Shown: positions 41,830 to 51,730 of the stretch, piece after piece
Layout of the letters: the number at the start of each line of letters is the position of its first letter
Position numbering within the stretch: the first letter of the stretch is position 1
Source: Acinetobacter guillouiae CIP 63.46
GTDB lineage: Bacteria; Pseudomonadota; Gammaproteobacteria; Pseudomonadales; Moraxellaceae
Reading direction: 5' to 3'
Assembly: GCF_000368145.1 (NCBI RefSeq)
Contig: NZ_KB849287.1
Location: 62,001 to 126,000, forward strand
Length of the DNA stretch: 64,000 nucleotides
Notes under the pieces: generated by a model
What the model saw: only the letters and a program-made list of their open reading frames with translations
What the model was told of the DNA's origin: nothing
The model's database searches: none
Program-made: the position numbers and the translations under genes

Positions 41830-43338
41830 TTAAGCTTCATCAACTGCATCATTTTTCGGCAATTTGATGCTTTCGTTCAGTTTTTCCCAAACTTTTGCTT
41901 CTTTTTTGCTCGGGCCACCCACAATTTCAAGTGCATGACGTAAACGGGCAAAGGTTAAATCCGGGCCAATGGTGACCATCGATTGCATCACAGGAGTCGA
42001 TGATGTTGAACCAGCAATTGCGATAAAGAATGCTGGCATGAAATCACGGAGTTTGATTTCCATTTGATTCGCCAAATCCATCAAGGTTTGGCTCACAGTA
42101 TCGTTGTTCCAAGTAAACAAGCTTTCTAAACGCCAAATTGCAAATTGTAAGCTTTGACGAACTTGTTCTTCAGTCAACTTTTTGCTGTCAAATTGCTCTT
42201 TGGTCAATGTTGGGAATTGATTGAAGTAAAAACCAGCCCAATTTACCGCTTCAGACAGTAAGTTAATACGTGGTTGAATGGCCGCAGCAATATCTTCTAG
42301 GGTTTGGCGATCAGATTTCCAAGCCAAAAGTGTATTTAACAGTTCAGCAGGGCTGAGTGCTTTAATCCATTGTCCATTGAGCCAGTTTAGTTTTTCAACA
42401 TCAAAAATTGGACCACCCAAAGACACACGCTGGATATCAAAATGTTCAATCATTTCAGCCAAAGAGAATTTTTCTCTTTCATCTGGCATTGACCAACCCA
42501 TACGGCCTAAATAGTTTAGTAAGGCTTCAGGCAGCACACCGATGTCTTTATAGTAGTTGATTGAGGTTGGATTTTTACGTTTAGACAATTTTGACTTGTC
42601 TGGGTTACGCAACAATGGCATATGGCACAATGTTGGCATGTCCCAACCAAAATATTGGTAGAGCAACTGGTGTTTTGGTGCAGATGGAATCCATTCTTCA
42701 CCACGAATCACATGGGTGATTTCCATTAAATGGTCATCGACTACATTGGCTAAATGATAAGTTGGCAAACCATCTGTTTTGAGTAGAATTTGCATGTCGA
42801 CTTGCGCCCAAGGAATCTCCACTTCACCACGAAGTAAGTCATTGAATTGGCAAACGCCTTCTTCAGGGACTTTCATACGGATCACATGAGCTTCACCAGC
42901 AGCCAAACGCTGTTGTACCTCTTCTGGGGAAAGTTTTAAGCCACGACCGTCATAACCAGGGGTTTCACCACGGGCTTGTTGTTCAGCACGCATTTGATCA
43001 AGCTCTTCCGCCGTTGCGAAACAGTAAAAGGCATGACCTTTTTCAACAAGTTCTAAAGCATATTGTTTATAGATTCCCATTCGCTCAGATTGGCGATAAG
43101 GAGCATGAGGTCCGCCGATATCAGGCCCTTCTGACCAATTTAAACCTAACCAACGCAGCGAATCTAAAATCATTTTTTCAGATTCAGGGGTTGAGCGGAG
43201 TTGGTCGGTATCTTCAATACGAAGAATAAATTCGCCACCATGTTGTTGTGCAAAGCATAAATTAAACAAGGCGATATAGGCAGTGCCTACATGCGGAAAA
43301 CCAGTTGGAGAGGGTGCAATACGAGTACGGACTTTCAT
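41830..43338 (-). CDS. gltX: Glutamate-tRNA ligase
   Basis: A 502-residue class I aminoacyl-tRNA synthetase. The HIGH-type motif is in [18 protein letters not shown] and the KMSKS-type motif is SKLSKRKN near residue 250. The usual GluRS blocks [11 protein letters not shown] and [20 protein letters not shown] are present, and the C-terminal anticodon-binding domain completes the usual length. It charges tRNA-Glu, whose gene follows on the same strand. The N-terminus [13 protein letters not shown] is typical for the family. Start ATG 43336-43338. Confidence 0.97.
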   Translation of the reverse strand: MKVRTRIAPSPTGFPHVGTAYIALFNLCFAQQHGGEFILRIEDTDQLRSTPESEKMILDSLRWLGLNWSEGPDIGGPHAPYRQSERMGIYKQYALELVEKGHAFYCFATAEELDQMRAEQQARGETPGYDGRGLKLSPEEVQQRLAAGEAHVIRMKVPEEGVCQFNDLLRGEVEIPWAQVDMQILLKTDGLPTYHLANVVDDHLMEITHVIRGEEWIPSAPKHQLLYQYFGWDMPTLCHMPLLRNPDKSKLSKRKNPTSINYYKDIGVLPEALLNYLGRMGWSMPDEREKFSLAEMIEHFDIQRVSLGGPIFDVEKLNWLNGQWIKALSPAELLNTLLAWKSDRQTLEDIAAAIQPRINLLSEAVNWAGFYFNQFPTLTKEQFDSKKLTEEQVRQSLQFAIWRLESLFTWNNDTVSQTLMDLANQMEIKLRDFMPAFFIAIAGSTSSTPVMQSMVTIGPDLTFARLRHALEIVGGPSKKEAKVWEKLNESIKLPKNDAVDEA

Positions 43339-43383
43339 AACTAAATATTATTCAGAATGTAAATTGAAACTATTATAACGAAA

Positions 43384-43429
43384 AAGCCCAACTGCTTAAG
43401 GGTTAATTCACCAATAAACGATTGGGCTT
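43384..43429 (-). terminator. Probable terminator of the small secreted-protein gene
   Basis: AAGCCCAA (43384-43391) and TTGGGCTT (43422-43429) pair over a 30-base loop, and on the minus strand TTTTTC follows. It lies 47 bases after the minus-strand stop. Confidence 0.5.
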
Positions 43430-43476
43430 CTAAATTCTTTTGAGGAGCGTAGAATTTATTTTTCTAAATCAAATTT

Positions 43477-43788
43477 TTACAAAGTATGCGGTTGGAATAA
43501 AGCTTGCACAAAACAAGAAAATTTCTGATGTTGTTCAGCTAAAAAGTTTTGTGAGGCTGTGGTTTTAATCGATGTTAAAACTTTAAGCTGATCTTTATCT
43601 GAGATCAGTTTATTCTCGCCACGCTTTTGTTGATTGAGCGCTTTTTCAATCGGTGATTGTTTGTCTACCACAACAATTAATGATTGTATTGGCTTGGTCG
43701 TATCTTTAATTGCAGCAGTATGGCCTGTTTGTGCCATCACTGCGAGTCCCAGACTTAAGCCCAAGATCTTTAAATAAGAATCATTCAT
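43477..43788 (-). CDS. Small secreted protein of unknown function
   Basis: A 103-residue protein with signal peptide MNDSYLKILGLSLGLAVMAQ and likely cleavage near THTAA/GHTAA. The remainder is short, with SLIVVVDKQSPIEKALNQQK and QKFSCFVQALFQPHTL; it has no recognised domain and only one Cys. The start ATG 43786-43788 has an AGGGGAGCC-type site before it. Upstream (43789-44151) is 363 bp of AT-rich DNA shared with the sulfate-binding protein gene. Function unknown. Confidence 0.6.
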   Translation of the reverse strand: MNDSYLKILGLSLGLAVMAQTGHTAAIKDTTKPIQSLIVVVDKQSPIEKALNQQKRGENKLISDKDQLKVLTSIKTTASQNFLAEQHQKFSCFVQALFQPHTL

Positions 43789-44151
43789 TCCATCGGCTCC
43801 CCTTGATGGTCAAATTTTTGTTCTTGAACATGTTTATTGTAGCAAAACAACTTACAAAAAGCATAACTACGTCACATTTTTTAATAATACTACACAAAAA
43901 ATGTTTAAAAAACAATCATTGAAACGAAATGTAATATTTTAATTGATAACATATAAATGTGGATGAATCGTGAAGAATTCAAGTTTAGGTTAATTTGTGT
44001 AAAAAATATACTCAATAATTTACATGAGTAATACACATTTTTAGATATCTTAAATTATGAATAAGATAGTTTAAATATTTATAAGTAATTGATTGTTAAA
44101 TTAAAACAATAAAAATATAGTGCTTCTAAATCATTAGAAACCGAGAAAGAA
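43789..44151. other. AT-rich divergent promoter region
   Basis: 363 bp between divergent genes, no gene seen and no clear dyad beyond short AT palindromes. It should hold the promoter of the first sbp gene, but I cannot place a -35/-10 pair with confidence. Confidence 0.5.
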
Positions 44152-45144
44152 ATGAAAAAACTACTGCTTTTAAGTGCGATCAGTTTAATCGTCACAGGGA
44201 ATGCCTATGCAGCGAAAGAATTTTTAAATGTATCTTACGATCCTACCCGTGAATTTTATCAAGAATATAACAAGAGTTTTGGTCAATTTTGGAAATCAAA
44301 AACAGGCCAAGATATTGAATTTAAGCAGTCTCATGGTGGTTCTGGTAAGCAAGCACGCTCAGTGGTAGATGGTTTGCAAGCAGATGTGGTGACATTGGCT
44401 TTGGCTAATGATATTGATGAAATTGTCAATGCGGGTCTGATTGAAAAAGGCTGGCAAAAAGAATTTCCAAATAATTCTGCACCCTACACATCTACCGTTG
44501 TTTTTTTAGTGCGTAAGGGCAATCCCAAAGCAATTAAAGATTGGAATGATCTGGTAAAACCGGGGGTTGAAATTATCACACCAAACCCTAAAACAGGCGG
44601 TGCGCCGCGCTGGATTTATTTATCAGCGTGGGGCTATGCATTAAAACAACCGGGTGGCAATGATGCAAAAGCGCGTGAATTAGTTAAACAAATATATAAA
44701 AATGTCAAAGTGTTAGATTCAGGCGCACGTGGCTCGCTCACAACATTTGCGGATCGTGGTATTGGCGATGTTTTGTTGTCTTGGGAAAATGAAGCAATTT
44801 TGGCGACGTCTGGTCCAGATAAAGATAAATATCAAATTATTTATCCATCCATTTCAATCCTAGCTGAGCCTTCAGTCGCAATCGTCGATAAAGTGGTTGA
44901 TAAAGATGGTAATCGTAATTTAGCGAAAGGCTATTTAAATTATCTTTATTCACCTGTAGGGCAGGACTTGGCAGCAAAATATAATTTCCGTCCGCGTAAT
45001 GCCAAAGCTGCGGGCAAATATGCGGCAAAATTTCCAAAAATTAAACTCTTTACTATCGATCAAGTTTTTGGCGGTTGGGCAAAAGCGCAAAAAACCCATT
45101 TTGCCAATGGGGGGATTTACGATCAATTTACGGCTGAAAAGTAA
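44152..45144 (+). CDS. sbp: Sulfate ABC transporter substrate-binding protein, copy 1
   Basis: A 330-residue periplasmic binding protein with signal peptide MKKLLLLSAISLIVTGNAYA. The mature protein has LNVSYDPTREFYQEYNKSF, QSHGGSGKQARSVVDGLQAD and IITPNPKTGGAPRWIYLSAW, the ligand-binding blocks of the Sbp/CysP class. It binds sulfate or thiosulfate for import. It has its own terminator. A closely similar second gene follows 246 bp downstream. No CysTWA permease or ATPase genes are adjacent. Confidence 0.93.
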   Translation: MKKLLLLSAISLIVTGNAYAAKEFLNVSYDPTREFYQEYNKSFGQFWKSKTGQDIEFKQSHGGSGKQARSVVDGLQADVVTLALANDIDEIVNAGLIEKGWQKEFPNNSAPYTSTVVFLVRKGNPKAIKDWNDLVKPGVEIITPNPKTGGAPRWIYLSAWGYALKQPGGNDAKARELVKQIYKNVKVLDSGARGSLTTFADRGIGDVLLSWENEAILATSGPDKDKYQIIYPSISILAEPSVAIVDKVVDKDGNRNLAKGYLNYLYSPVGQDLAAKYNFRPRNAKAAGKYAAKFPKIKLFTIDQVFGGWAKAQKTHFANGGIYDQFTAEK

Positions 45145-45162
45145 TTTGAATCAAATACAAAC

Positions 45163-45195
45163 AAGTCCTCTTTGATCAAAGGGGGGCTTTTTTTA
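45163..45195 (+). terminator. Terminator after the first sbp gene
   Basis: AAGTCCTCTTTG and CAAAGGGGGGCTT pair with G-T pairs, loop AT, followed by TTTTTTT. Confidence 0.75.
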
Positions 45196-45390
45196 GCTTG
45201 ATACATTTGCGATAAAAATAAATAAAACAGACAAAATATACACCACAGCGATGTTGAGCGCTTTTATTAATTAAAACAATAGATTGATTTTTAATCTGTG
45301 CTAAGTTTGCGGGTATTTCGCTTTTTGATTGAAGTTTATTCGCTTATTTCATATATTTAGAATAATTTTAGCGATGTTAGCACTCATAAT

Positions 45391-46407
45391 ATGAAAACTA
45401 ATTTTAAAGCACTGATGAGTGCTATGGTTATTGCGACGGGATTAACTGTTGCAACGACAGCAAGTTATGCTGCTGACCGTGAATTTTTAAATGTGTCTTA
45501 TGATGCAACGCGTGAGTTTTATGATGAGTTTAATAAATCATTTGGCGCTTACTGGAAATCTCGTACAGGTAAGACTGTTGATTTTAAACAATCGCATGGT
45601 GGTTCGGGAAAACAAGCACGAGCTGTGGTTGATGGCTTAAAAGGTGATGTAGTGACCTTAGCTTTGGCCAATGATATCAACGAAATTGTGAAATCAGGTC
45701 AAATTAATCCAGGTTGGGAAAAAGAATTTCCAAATAACTCAGCACCGTATACGTCTACCGTTGTGTTTTTAGTACGCAAAGGCAATCCCAAAGGTATCAA
45801 GGATTGGACAGATTTGACCAAACCTGGTGTACAAATCATTACCCCTAATCCTAAAACAGGCGGTTTACCACGCTGGATCTATCTCTCAGCTTGGGGCTAT
45901 GCACTTAAACAACCGGGTGGTAATGATGCTAAAGGACGTGAGTTTGTTTCTAAGATGTACCATAACGTAAAAGTTATGGATCCAGCTGCACGTGCATCGA
46001 TGACCACATTTGCTGAACGTGGGATTGGTGATGTTTTACTGACTTGGGAAAATGAAGCCATGGTGAGTAAGAAAGCATCTGGCAATAAATTTGATATTGT
46101 CTATCCATCGATGTCAATTTTGACTGAACCGTCAGTGGCAATTGTTGATAAAACAGTAGAGAAGAATGGCAATAAATGGTTAGCAACGGGTTATATTAAC
46201 TATTTGTATTCTCCAATAGGTCAAGATATGGCAGCACGTCATTTCTATCGCCCGCGCAATGCAAAAATCTTAGCTAAATATTCCAACCAATTCCCTGTAC
46301 TGAAAACATTTACCATTGATGAAGTCTTTGGTGGTTGGGCAAAAGCACAGCAGACGCACTTTGCCAATGGCGGTGTTTTCGATCAGATTTATAATAGCAA
46401 GCGCTGA
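45391..46407 (+). CDS. Sulfate ABC transporter substrate-binding protein, copy 2
   Basis: A 338-residue paralogue of the preceding gene. Signal peptide MKTNFKALMSAMVIATGLTV with following TTASYAA, then LNVSYDATREFYDEFNKSF, QSHGGSGKQARAVVDGLKGD and IITPNPKTGGLPRWIYLSAW. The two proteins are nearly collinear and highly similar by eye, so a tandem duplication is evident. Differences cluster in the N-terminus and in the middle of the second lobe. It ends at a strong terminator. Both may bind sulfate or related sulfur anions with different affinity. Confidence 0.9.
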   Translation: MKTNFKALMSAMVIATGLTVATTASYAADREFLNVSYDATREFYDEFNKSFGAYWKSRTGKTVDFKQSHGGSGKQARAVVDGLKGDVVTLALANDINEIVKSGQINPGWEKEFPNNSAPYTSTVVFLVRKGNPKGIKDWTDLTKPGVQIITPNPKTGGLPRWIYLSAWGYALKQPGGNDAKGREFVSKMYHNVKVMDPAARASMTTFAERGIGDVLLTWENEAMVSKKASGNKFDIVYPSMSILTEPSVAIVDKTVEKNGNKWLATGYINYLYSPIGQDMAARHFYRPRNAKILAKYSNQFPVLKTFTIDEVFGGWAKAQQTHFANGGVFDQIYNSKR

Positions 46408-46425
46408 GTATCAACTATTTTGATT

Positions 46426-46455
46426 GAAAAAACCTCCTTTTTAGGAGGTTTTTTC
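46426..46455 (+). terminator. Terminator after the second sbp gene
   Basis: GAAAAAACCTCC, loop TTTTTA, GGAGGTTTTTTC. Confidence 0.92.
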
Positions 46456-46508
46456 ATTCTGTTATGAATCAGTTAGACTAATATCAAAGTGAGTAATCAA
46501 TTTAAACT

Positions 46509-46943
46509 ATGGATATTACGCTAAGGCTTGCGACTGAAAATGATATTGAGGTTATTTTTGATATACGAACGTCAGTCAAAGAAAACCATTTGTCAAAACA
46601 ACAACTGACTGAACTGGGTATCACTGAGTCGGTCATATTGGATTTAATTCAAAATACTTCGACTGTCTGGCTTGCAGAGCTGCAGCATCAAGTGTGTGGT
46701 TTTTCGATCGCAGATTTAACCGACGGTAGCGTATTTGCCATGTTTGTTCACCCTGATTTTGAAGCCAAAGGTGTCGGAACTGCGCTTTTGAAAAAAGCAG
46801 AAGATTTATTATTTGAATATTTTCAAGAAATTTGCTTGGAAACCGATCAAAAAAGTCGTGCTTTTGAATTTTATCTCCGACAGGGTTGGCGTGTTTTAGC
46901 GTATTTTGATAATGGTGATGTGAAAATGCTCAAGACACGATAA
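46509..46943 (+). CDS. GNAT family N-acetyltransferase
   Basis: A 144-residue GNAT enzyme. The N-terminus MDITLRLATENDIEVIFDIR is typical, the acetyl-CoA loop is VHPDFEAKGVGTALLKKAED (the G-V-G-T part is the binding loop) and the end FEFYLRQGWRVLAYFDNGD is the usual C-terminal strand. Substrate unknown. Start ATG 46509. It is transcribed in the same direction as the sbp genes but separated by their terminator. Confidence 0.85.
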   Translation: MDITLRLATENDIEVIFDIRTSVKENHLSKQQLTELGITESVILDLIQNTSTVWLAELQHQVCGFSIADLTDGSVFAMFVHPDFEAKGVGTALLKKAEDLLFEYFQEICLETDQKSRAFEFYLRQGWRVLAYFDNGDVKMLKTR

Positions 46944-47116
46944 AGCTTTGTAGCAGGATGGATGAGCTATTTTTTGTACTGAACTTTTATAAAAAGCACT
47001 TTAAAACGGTTTTCTCTATAAAAAGTAATATTTCCCTACAAAAAGTCGTTTGGAGCTTTGGCAAAACAAGGTAATAATGTGCAGTTACTTTTTTTGCTTA
47101 AACTGAAACCATAATT

Positions 47117-48043
47117 ATGTCTCATATTTCTGTATTACTACATGAAACTGTCGATGCTTTACTTGCAGATCGCAATACAGGAATTTACGTGGATGGGACA
47201 TTTGGGCGTGGTGGACACACCCGTTTATTGTTGTCTAAATTAGATGAACATTCAAAAGTTTATGCTTTTGATAAAGACCCACAAGCATTAGAAGTGGCAT
47301 ATCAGTTAGAAAAAGAAGATCCTCGTTTTAAAATTATTCATGCCAGTTTTGCAGATTTACAACAAGAATTAAATCAATTGGATATTTATCAAGTCGATGG
47401 GATTATGGCAGATTTAGGGGTGTCATCACCACAGCTAGATCAAGCAGATCGTGGTTTTAGTTTTATGAAAGATGGACCACTTGATATGCGTATGGATAAT
47501 TCTCAAGGACAAACAGCCGCAGATTGGCTACTGGATGTAGACGAAGAACATTTGGCCAATGTGATTTTTCAATATGGTGAGGAACGTTATAGTCGTCGTA
47601 TTGCACGTGCGATTAAGCAAGCAGGTTATATTGAAACCACTGGAAAATTAGCGGAAATTGTGAAAGTTGCGCATCCTAAGTGGGAAAAGAATAAACATGC
47701 TGCAACACGGACGTTCCAAGCTATTCGTATTGAAATTAATAAAGAACTCGATGACGTACATACCTTTTTACCTCAAGCCGTAGATTTGTTAAAATCAAAT
47801 GCACGTTTGGCAGTCATTAGTTTCCATTCACTTGAAGACCGGATTATTAAACAATTTATTCAAAAAGAATCAACGTTGCCAGAAGATAATGGTTGGGGAT
47901 TGCCTCAGAAAGTACAAGATACTCGTCGACTGAAAAAAGTTGACAGAATTCGTGCCAGTGAGGAAGAAGTCAAAGCCAATCCTCGCTCACGTAGTGCTTG
48001 GCTTCGAGTTGCAGAACGCTTAGAACAAAAAGGCGCAGAATGA
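47117..48043 (+). CDS. rsmH: 16S rRNA (cytosine1402-N4)-methyltransferase RsmH (MraW)
   Basis: A 308-residue methyltransferase. The family features HISVLLHETVDALLADRNTG, DGTFGRGGHTRLLL (SAM motif) and GIMADLGVSSPQLDQADRGF are clear; RTFQAIRIEINKEL and VISFHSLEDRIIKQFIQ close the protein. It modifies 16S rRNA C1402. It opens the division/cell-wall cluster. Its stop overlaps the ftsL start by four bases (ATGA). No mraZ gene precedes it. Confidence 0.97.
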   Translation: MSHISVLLHETVDALLADRNTGIYVDGTFGRGGHTRLLLSKLDEHSKVYAFDKDPQALEVAYQLEKEDPRFKIIHASFADLQQELNQLDIYQVDGIMADLGVSSPQLDQADRGFSFMKDGPLDMRMDNSQGQTAADWLLDVDEEHLANVIFQYGEERYSRRIARAIKQAGYIETTGKLAEIVKVAHPKWEKNKHAATRTFQAIRIEINKELDDVHTFLPQAVDLLKSNARLAVISFHSLEDRIIKQFIQKESTLPEDNGWGLPQKVQDTRRLKKVDRIRASEEEVKANPRSRSAWLRVAERLEQKGAE

Positions 48044-48372
48044 AACAAGAAATTATAGAAGAATCAAGTCATAAGCTGGCAATAAAAAAAGCGATTGTTT
48101 ATGGCGTATTGGTTGTCGCAGTGTTGATCAGTGCCTTTATGGTGGTGTTGCAAGTCTTTGCTTATCGTCATGATTTTCGTGATTTAAATAGTTATATGCG
48201 TGAACGTGAAGATATCAATGCGGAATGGGGACGTTTGCTCATTGAACAACAAACATTTGGTGCAACTGCGCAAATAGGAACACGCGCAGTAACACAATTG
48301 AGAATGTATTCACCGCCAGCTGCGCAAACAGTTGTCATTTCATTACCAACTGAATCAGAGCAGAAGAAGTAA
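48040..48372 (+). CDS. ftsL: Cell division protein FtsL
   Basis: A 110-residue bitopic membrane protein: short cytosolic N-terminus, one membrane segment (AIVYGVLVVAVLISAFMVVL) and a periplasmic coiled-coil part (REREDINAEWGRLLIEQQTF). This is the FtsL layout and position between rsmH and ftsI. It joins the FtsB/FtsQ complex at the septum. ATG 48040 overlaps the rsmH stop; an in-frame earlier start at 47998 would lie inside rsmH and is less likely. Confidence 0.92.
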   Translation: MKQEIIEESSHKLAIKKAIVYGVLVVAVLISAFMVVLQVFAYRHDFRDLNSYMREREDINAEWGRLLIEQQTFGATAQIGTRAVTQLRMYSPPAAQTVVISLPTESEQKK

Positions 48373-48381
48373 GGCATCTGT

Positions 48382-50217
48382 ATGGCAGATAAGCAAACTA
48401 AACCGACTCGGCAGCCACGTAAAAAGCAGCCATCCATTACCCAGAAAAGTACTGTATCGATAGATATGTGGCGTTTCTATTTAATGTGGAGCGTGGTGCT
48501 TTTATGTTTTGTCGGCTTGGTCGGACGTGCATTTTATGTGCAAGTGATTAATAAAGACTTTTTACAAAATAAAGCCAATGCCAACATTCTACGTTCTGAA
48601 ACATTAAAAGCCATGCGTGGTGTGATTAGTGATCGTCATGGCGTGCCTTTGGCAATCAGTTCTCCAATCATGAAAGTGGTGATTGATCCACGTGAATATT
48701 TTGAGACTAAAAAACAGTTTGATACCATCACGGCTGAATTACAGAAGACACCCAACAGTCGTAAACTCAAACGCCAATTGCCTGATGAAAATTTAAATTT
48801 AGATGAATTGGCAGATGCGGTTGGTCTTGATCGTGCCGACTTAAAAAAACGTTTAAATGAACGTCCACGTTCTCGTTATTTGGTACTTAAAAAAGAAGTT
48901 CCGCCACCACAAGCAGATTTTATTACCCAACATAAATTTGCTGGCGTTTATGCCGAGAAAACCTATAAACGTTATTATCCTCAACCACAACCCAATGCAC
49001 AAATTATTGGTCTCACCAATAGTGAAGGGACGGGGATTGAAGGTTTAGAGATGCAGTTAAACTCCCGTCTGGCTGGTGAAGATGGTGAGCAAAAGATTTC
49101 TCGTGATAAACATGGTAACCGTATTACCACCCCTGAAGTTGTGAAAGAAGTGAAAGCAGGGGAGAATATCACCTTAAGTATCGACTCACGTTTGCAATAT
49201 ATTATGTATCGTGAGTTGACTGCGGTGGGTGTTGCCAATAATGCACGTTCTGCTTCTGCAATTGCTGTGGATGTAAAAACGGGCGAAATTCTGGCTATGG
49301 CGAGTTGGCCTTCTTATAATCCTAATGATAAAAATGGCTTAAGTAATAAAGATGCCATGCGTAACCGTGGTGCAATTGACATGTTTGAACCTGGTTCAAC
49401 CATGAAACCTTTTACCATTGCAGCAGGTTTGGAAAGTGGCAAATATACCCCAAACTCGGTGATTAGTACCAGCCCAGGTTCGATGCGTTTAGGTTCACAT
49501 ACCATTCGTGATACGCATAACTATGGTTCGTTGACCGTCACTGGTGTGATTATTAAATCCTCGAACGTCGGTTCGGCAAAAATTGCTTTGTCTTTACCAA
49601 AAGAAACCTTGCCAAGTTTCTTTAGAAAGGTCGGTTTTGGTCAGCGCTCGGCGGTTAAATTCCCAGGTGAGAGTGGAGGTTTAGTGCTTCCACCTGAAAA
49701 GTTAAATTCTTCGCAAATTGGTACAATGGCTTATGGCTATGGTCTAAATGCTACGATTTTACAGTTGGCGCAAGGCTATGCAATGTTGGCCAATCATGGT
49801 GTGGAATATCCTTTAAGTCTTTATAAATTAAATGATCAGCCCAAAGGTAAACAGGTTTTAGCGCCTAAAATTGCTGATGAAGTTTTGTTGATGTTAGAGC
49901 AAGTTACGATGCCTGGTGGTACTGCAAAGCAAGCCAATATTCCCGGTTATCGCGTGGGTGGTAAAACAGGTACAGCACACAAGTTGCGCCCTGACCATAG
50001 AGGTTATTCGAATACTGAATACCGTGCTTTATTTGCTGGTGTGGCACCGATTAGTGATCCTCGTTTGGCGGTTATTGTTGTAGTCGAAAATCCGCGTGGA
50101 CAATACTATGGTGGTTTGGTTGCCGCTCCAGTGTTTGCCCGAATTATGCAAGAATCTTTACGTTTAATGAATGTGCCTTTAGATAAACCTCTTGAAACGG
50201 CTAAGGCCAAGCCATAG
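48382..50217 (+). CDS. ftsI: Peptidoglycan D,D-transpeptidase FtsI (PBP3)
   Basis: A 611-residue class B penicillin-binding protein. N-terminal membrane segment about residues 28-50 (FYLMWSVVLLCFVGLVGRAF), a pedestal domain, then the transpeptidase domain with SxxK in EPGSTMKPF, SxN in KSSNVGSAK and KTG in GGKTGTAHK. It crosslinks septal peptidoglycan and is the target of several beta-lactams. It follows ftsL by nine bases and precedes murE by ten. Confidence 0.97.
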   Translation: MADKQTKPTRQPRKKQPSITQKSTVSIDMWRFYLMWSVVLLCFVGLVGRAFYVQVINKDFLQNKANANILRSETLKAMRGVISDRHGVPLAISSPIMKVVIDPREYFETKKQFDTITAELQKTPNSRKLKRQLPDENLNLDELADAVGLDRADLKKRLNERPRSRYLVLKKEVPPPQADFITQHKFAGVYAEKTYKRYYPQPQPNAQIIGLTNSEGTGIEGLEMQLNSRLAGEDGEQKISRDKHGNRITTPEVVKEVKAGENITLSIDSRLQYIMYRELTAVGVANNARSASAIAVDVKTGEILAMASWPSYNPNDKNGLSNKDAMRNRGAIDMFEPGSTMKPFTIAAGLESGKYTPNSVISTSPGSMRLGSHTIRDTHNYGSLTVTGVIIKSSNVGSAKIALSLPKETLPSFFRKVGFGQRSAVKFPGESGGLVLPPEKLNSSQIGTMAYGYGLNATILQLAQGYAMLANHGVEYPLSLYKLNDQPKGKQVLAPKIADEVLLMLEQVTMPGGTAKQANIPGYRVGGKTGTAHKLRPDHRGYSNTEYRALFAGVAPISDPRLAVIVVVENPRGQYYGGLVAAPVFARIMQESLRLMNVPLDKPLETAKAKP

Positions 50218-50227
50218 GTAAACTATA

Positions 50228-51721
50228 ATGATTAATTTTCAAGATATTTATAAAGTTGATAATACAAAGGCTTGGATGTCTGAGTCATTTAATGGCTTTT
50301 CTCTAGATAGTCGTTATGTACAACAAGGGCAAATTTTTATTGCTTTGACCAGTTATTCGCAACCAGAAAAGACTGCACAATTCGCTCAAATCGCTTTAGA
50401 CAAAGGCGCATTGGGCATTATTAGTGAAACAGATTTAGGTTTTGAATCTGCATTGATCTGCCCAGATGTGCGTCAGTTGATGGGACAATGGCAAAAACAA
50501 TATTTACAAGCGACATCTCCTGTAAAAGCTGCGCGAATTCTTGCAGTCACGGGAACCAATGGTAAAACCACGATTTCACGCCTCGTTGCTGAATTACTGG
50601 CATTACAAAATAAAAAATGTGCAGTGATGGGAACTACGGGGAACGGGATTCTGCCAAACCTAGAAGCATCTTCGCATACCACTTTAGATGCGTTGCATTT
50701 ACAAAATCTTCTGCATGATTTTGCTATGCAAGGTGCTGAATTCGCTTCAATTGAGGCAAGCTCGCATGGTTTGGAACAAGGTCGTTTAAATGGTTGTGAT
50801 ATTGAGATTGCTGCATATAGTAATCTGAGTCGAGATCATTTGGATTATCACGGGACGCTTGAAGCCTATGCTGAGGCAAAAGCGTTACTGTTTAAATTTG
50901 CTGCGTTAAAAGTTGCAGTAATTAACATAGATGATGCGCATGCAGACCTAATGATGAATGCTGCAAGCAGCAATCTGTCACATCCGAAAGTATTGACTTA
51001 TTCAACCTCTAAAGCGGCTGATTACCAAGTATTTGGGATTAAATATAGTTTAGATGGGGCAATCTTCCATCTCAAAACAGCCAAAGCTGAATTTACCGTG
51101 AATAGCCCATTGCTGGGGCATTTTAATATTGAAAATTTGGTGGCCAGTTTAATTGTTGCTGAACAAGCAGGTTTTGATTTAAAACAACTTATCGCAACCG
51201 TAACCAACCTAAAAGGTGCACCTGGACGTATGCAGGTGATTCGTGATCAGGATCGTCTGTTTGTGGTGGATTATGCACATACACCAGACGCTTTAACTCA
51301 GGTTTTAAAAACCTTAAAACGTCATGTTGAAAATCAGCTTTGGGCCGTCTTTGGTTGTGGTGGTGATCGTGATCGCGGTAAACGCCCATTGATGACCAAA
51401 GCAGCTTTGGAACAAGCCAATCCTGTGATGATCACTTCAGATAATCCGCGTACAGAAAATCCTGAGCAAATTTTTGCCGATATGAAGTATGAAATTGATT
51501 TTAGCCAGCATGAGGTTCACGAAATCCGTGATCGCCGTGAAGCAATCAAATATGCAGTTAAGCATGCACAATCAGGTGATATTGTTGTGATTGCCGGAAA
51601 AGGGCATGAAAATTATCAAGAAATTGATGGTGTTCGTCATTGGTTTGACGATGTCGTTGAAGTGCAATCGGCAATAGACGCACAACATCATAAACCCAAT
51701 TCAGCTTATCCAGCTCACTAG
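50228..51721 (+). CDS. murE: UDP-MurNAc-tripeptide synthetase MurE
   Basis: A 497-residue Mur ligase. The ATP-binding motif is AVTGTNGKTTISRLV, and SDNPRTENP is the DNPR-type motif that favours meso-diaminopimelate. The N-terminal part has FSLDSRYVQQGQIFIAL (UMP-binding). It adds the third amino acid to UDP-MurNAc-L-Ala-D-Glu in the cytosol. It lies between ftsI and murF with short gaps (about ten bases), consistent with one operon. Confidence 0.97.
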   Translation: MINFQDIYKVDNTKAWMSESFNGFSLDSRYVQQGQIFIALTSYSQPEKTAQFAQIALDKGALGIISETDLGFESALICPDVRQLMGQWQKQYLQATSPVKAARILAVTGTNGKTTISRLVAELLALQNKKCAVMGTTGNGILPNLEASSHTTLDALHLQNLLHDFAMQGAEFASIEASSHGLEQGRLNGCDIEIAAYSNLSRDHLDYHGTLEAYAEAKALLFKFAALKVAVINIDDAHADLMMNAASSNLSHPKVLTYSTSKAADYQVFGIKYSLDGAIFHLKTAKAEFTVNSPLLGHFNIENLVASLIVAEQAGFDLKQLIATVTNLKGAPGRMQVIRDQDRLFVVDYAHTPDALTQVLKTLKRHVENQLWAVFGCGGDRDRGKRPLMTKAALEQANPVMITSDNPRTENPEQIFADMKYEIDFSQHEVHEIRDRREAIKYAVKHAQSGDIVVIAGKGHENYQEIDGVRHWFDDVVEVQSAIDAQHHKPNSAYPAH

Positions 51722-51730
51722 GAATAAGAG

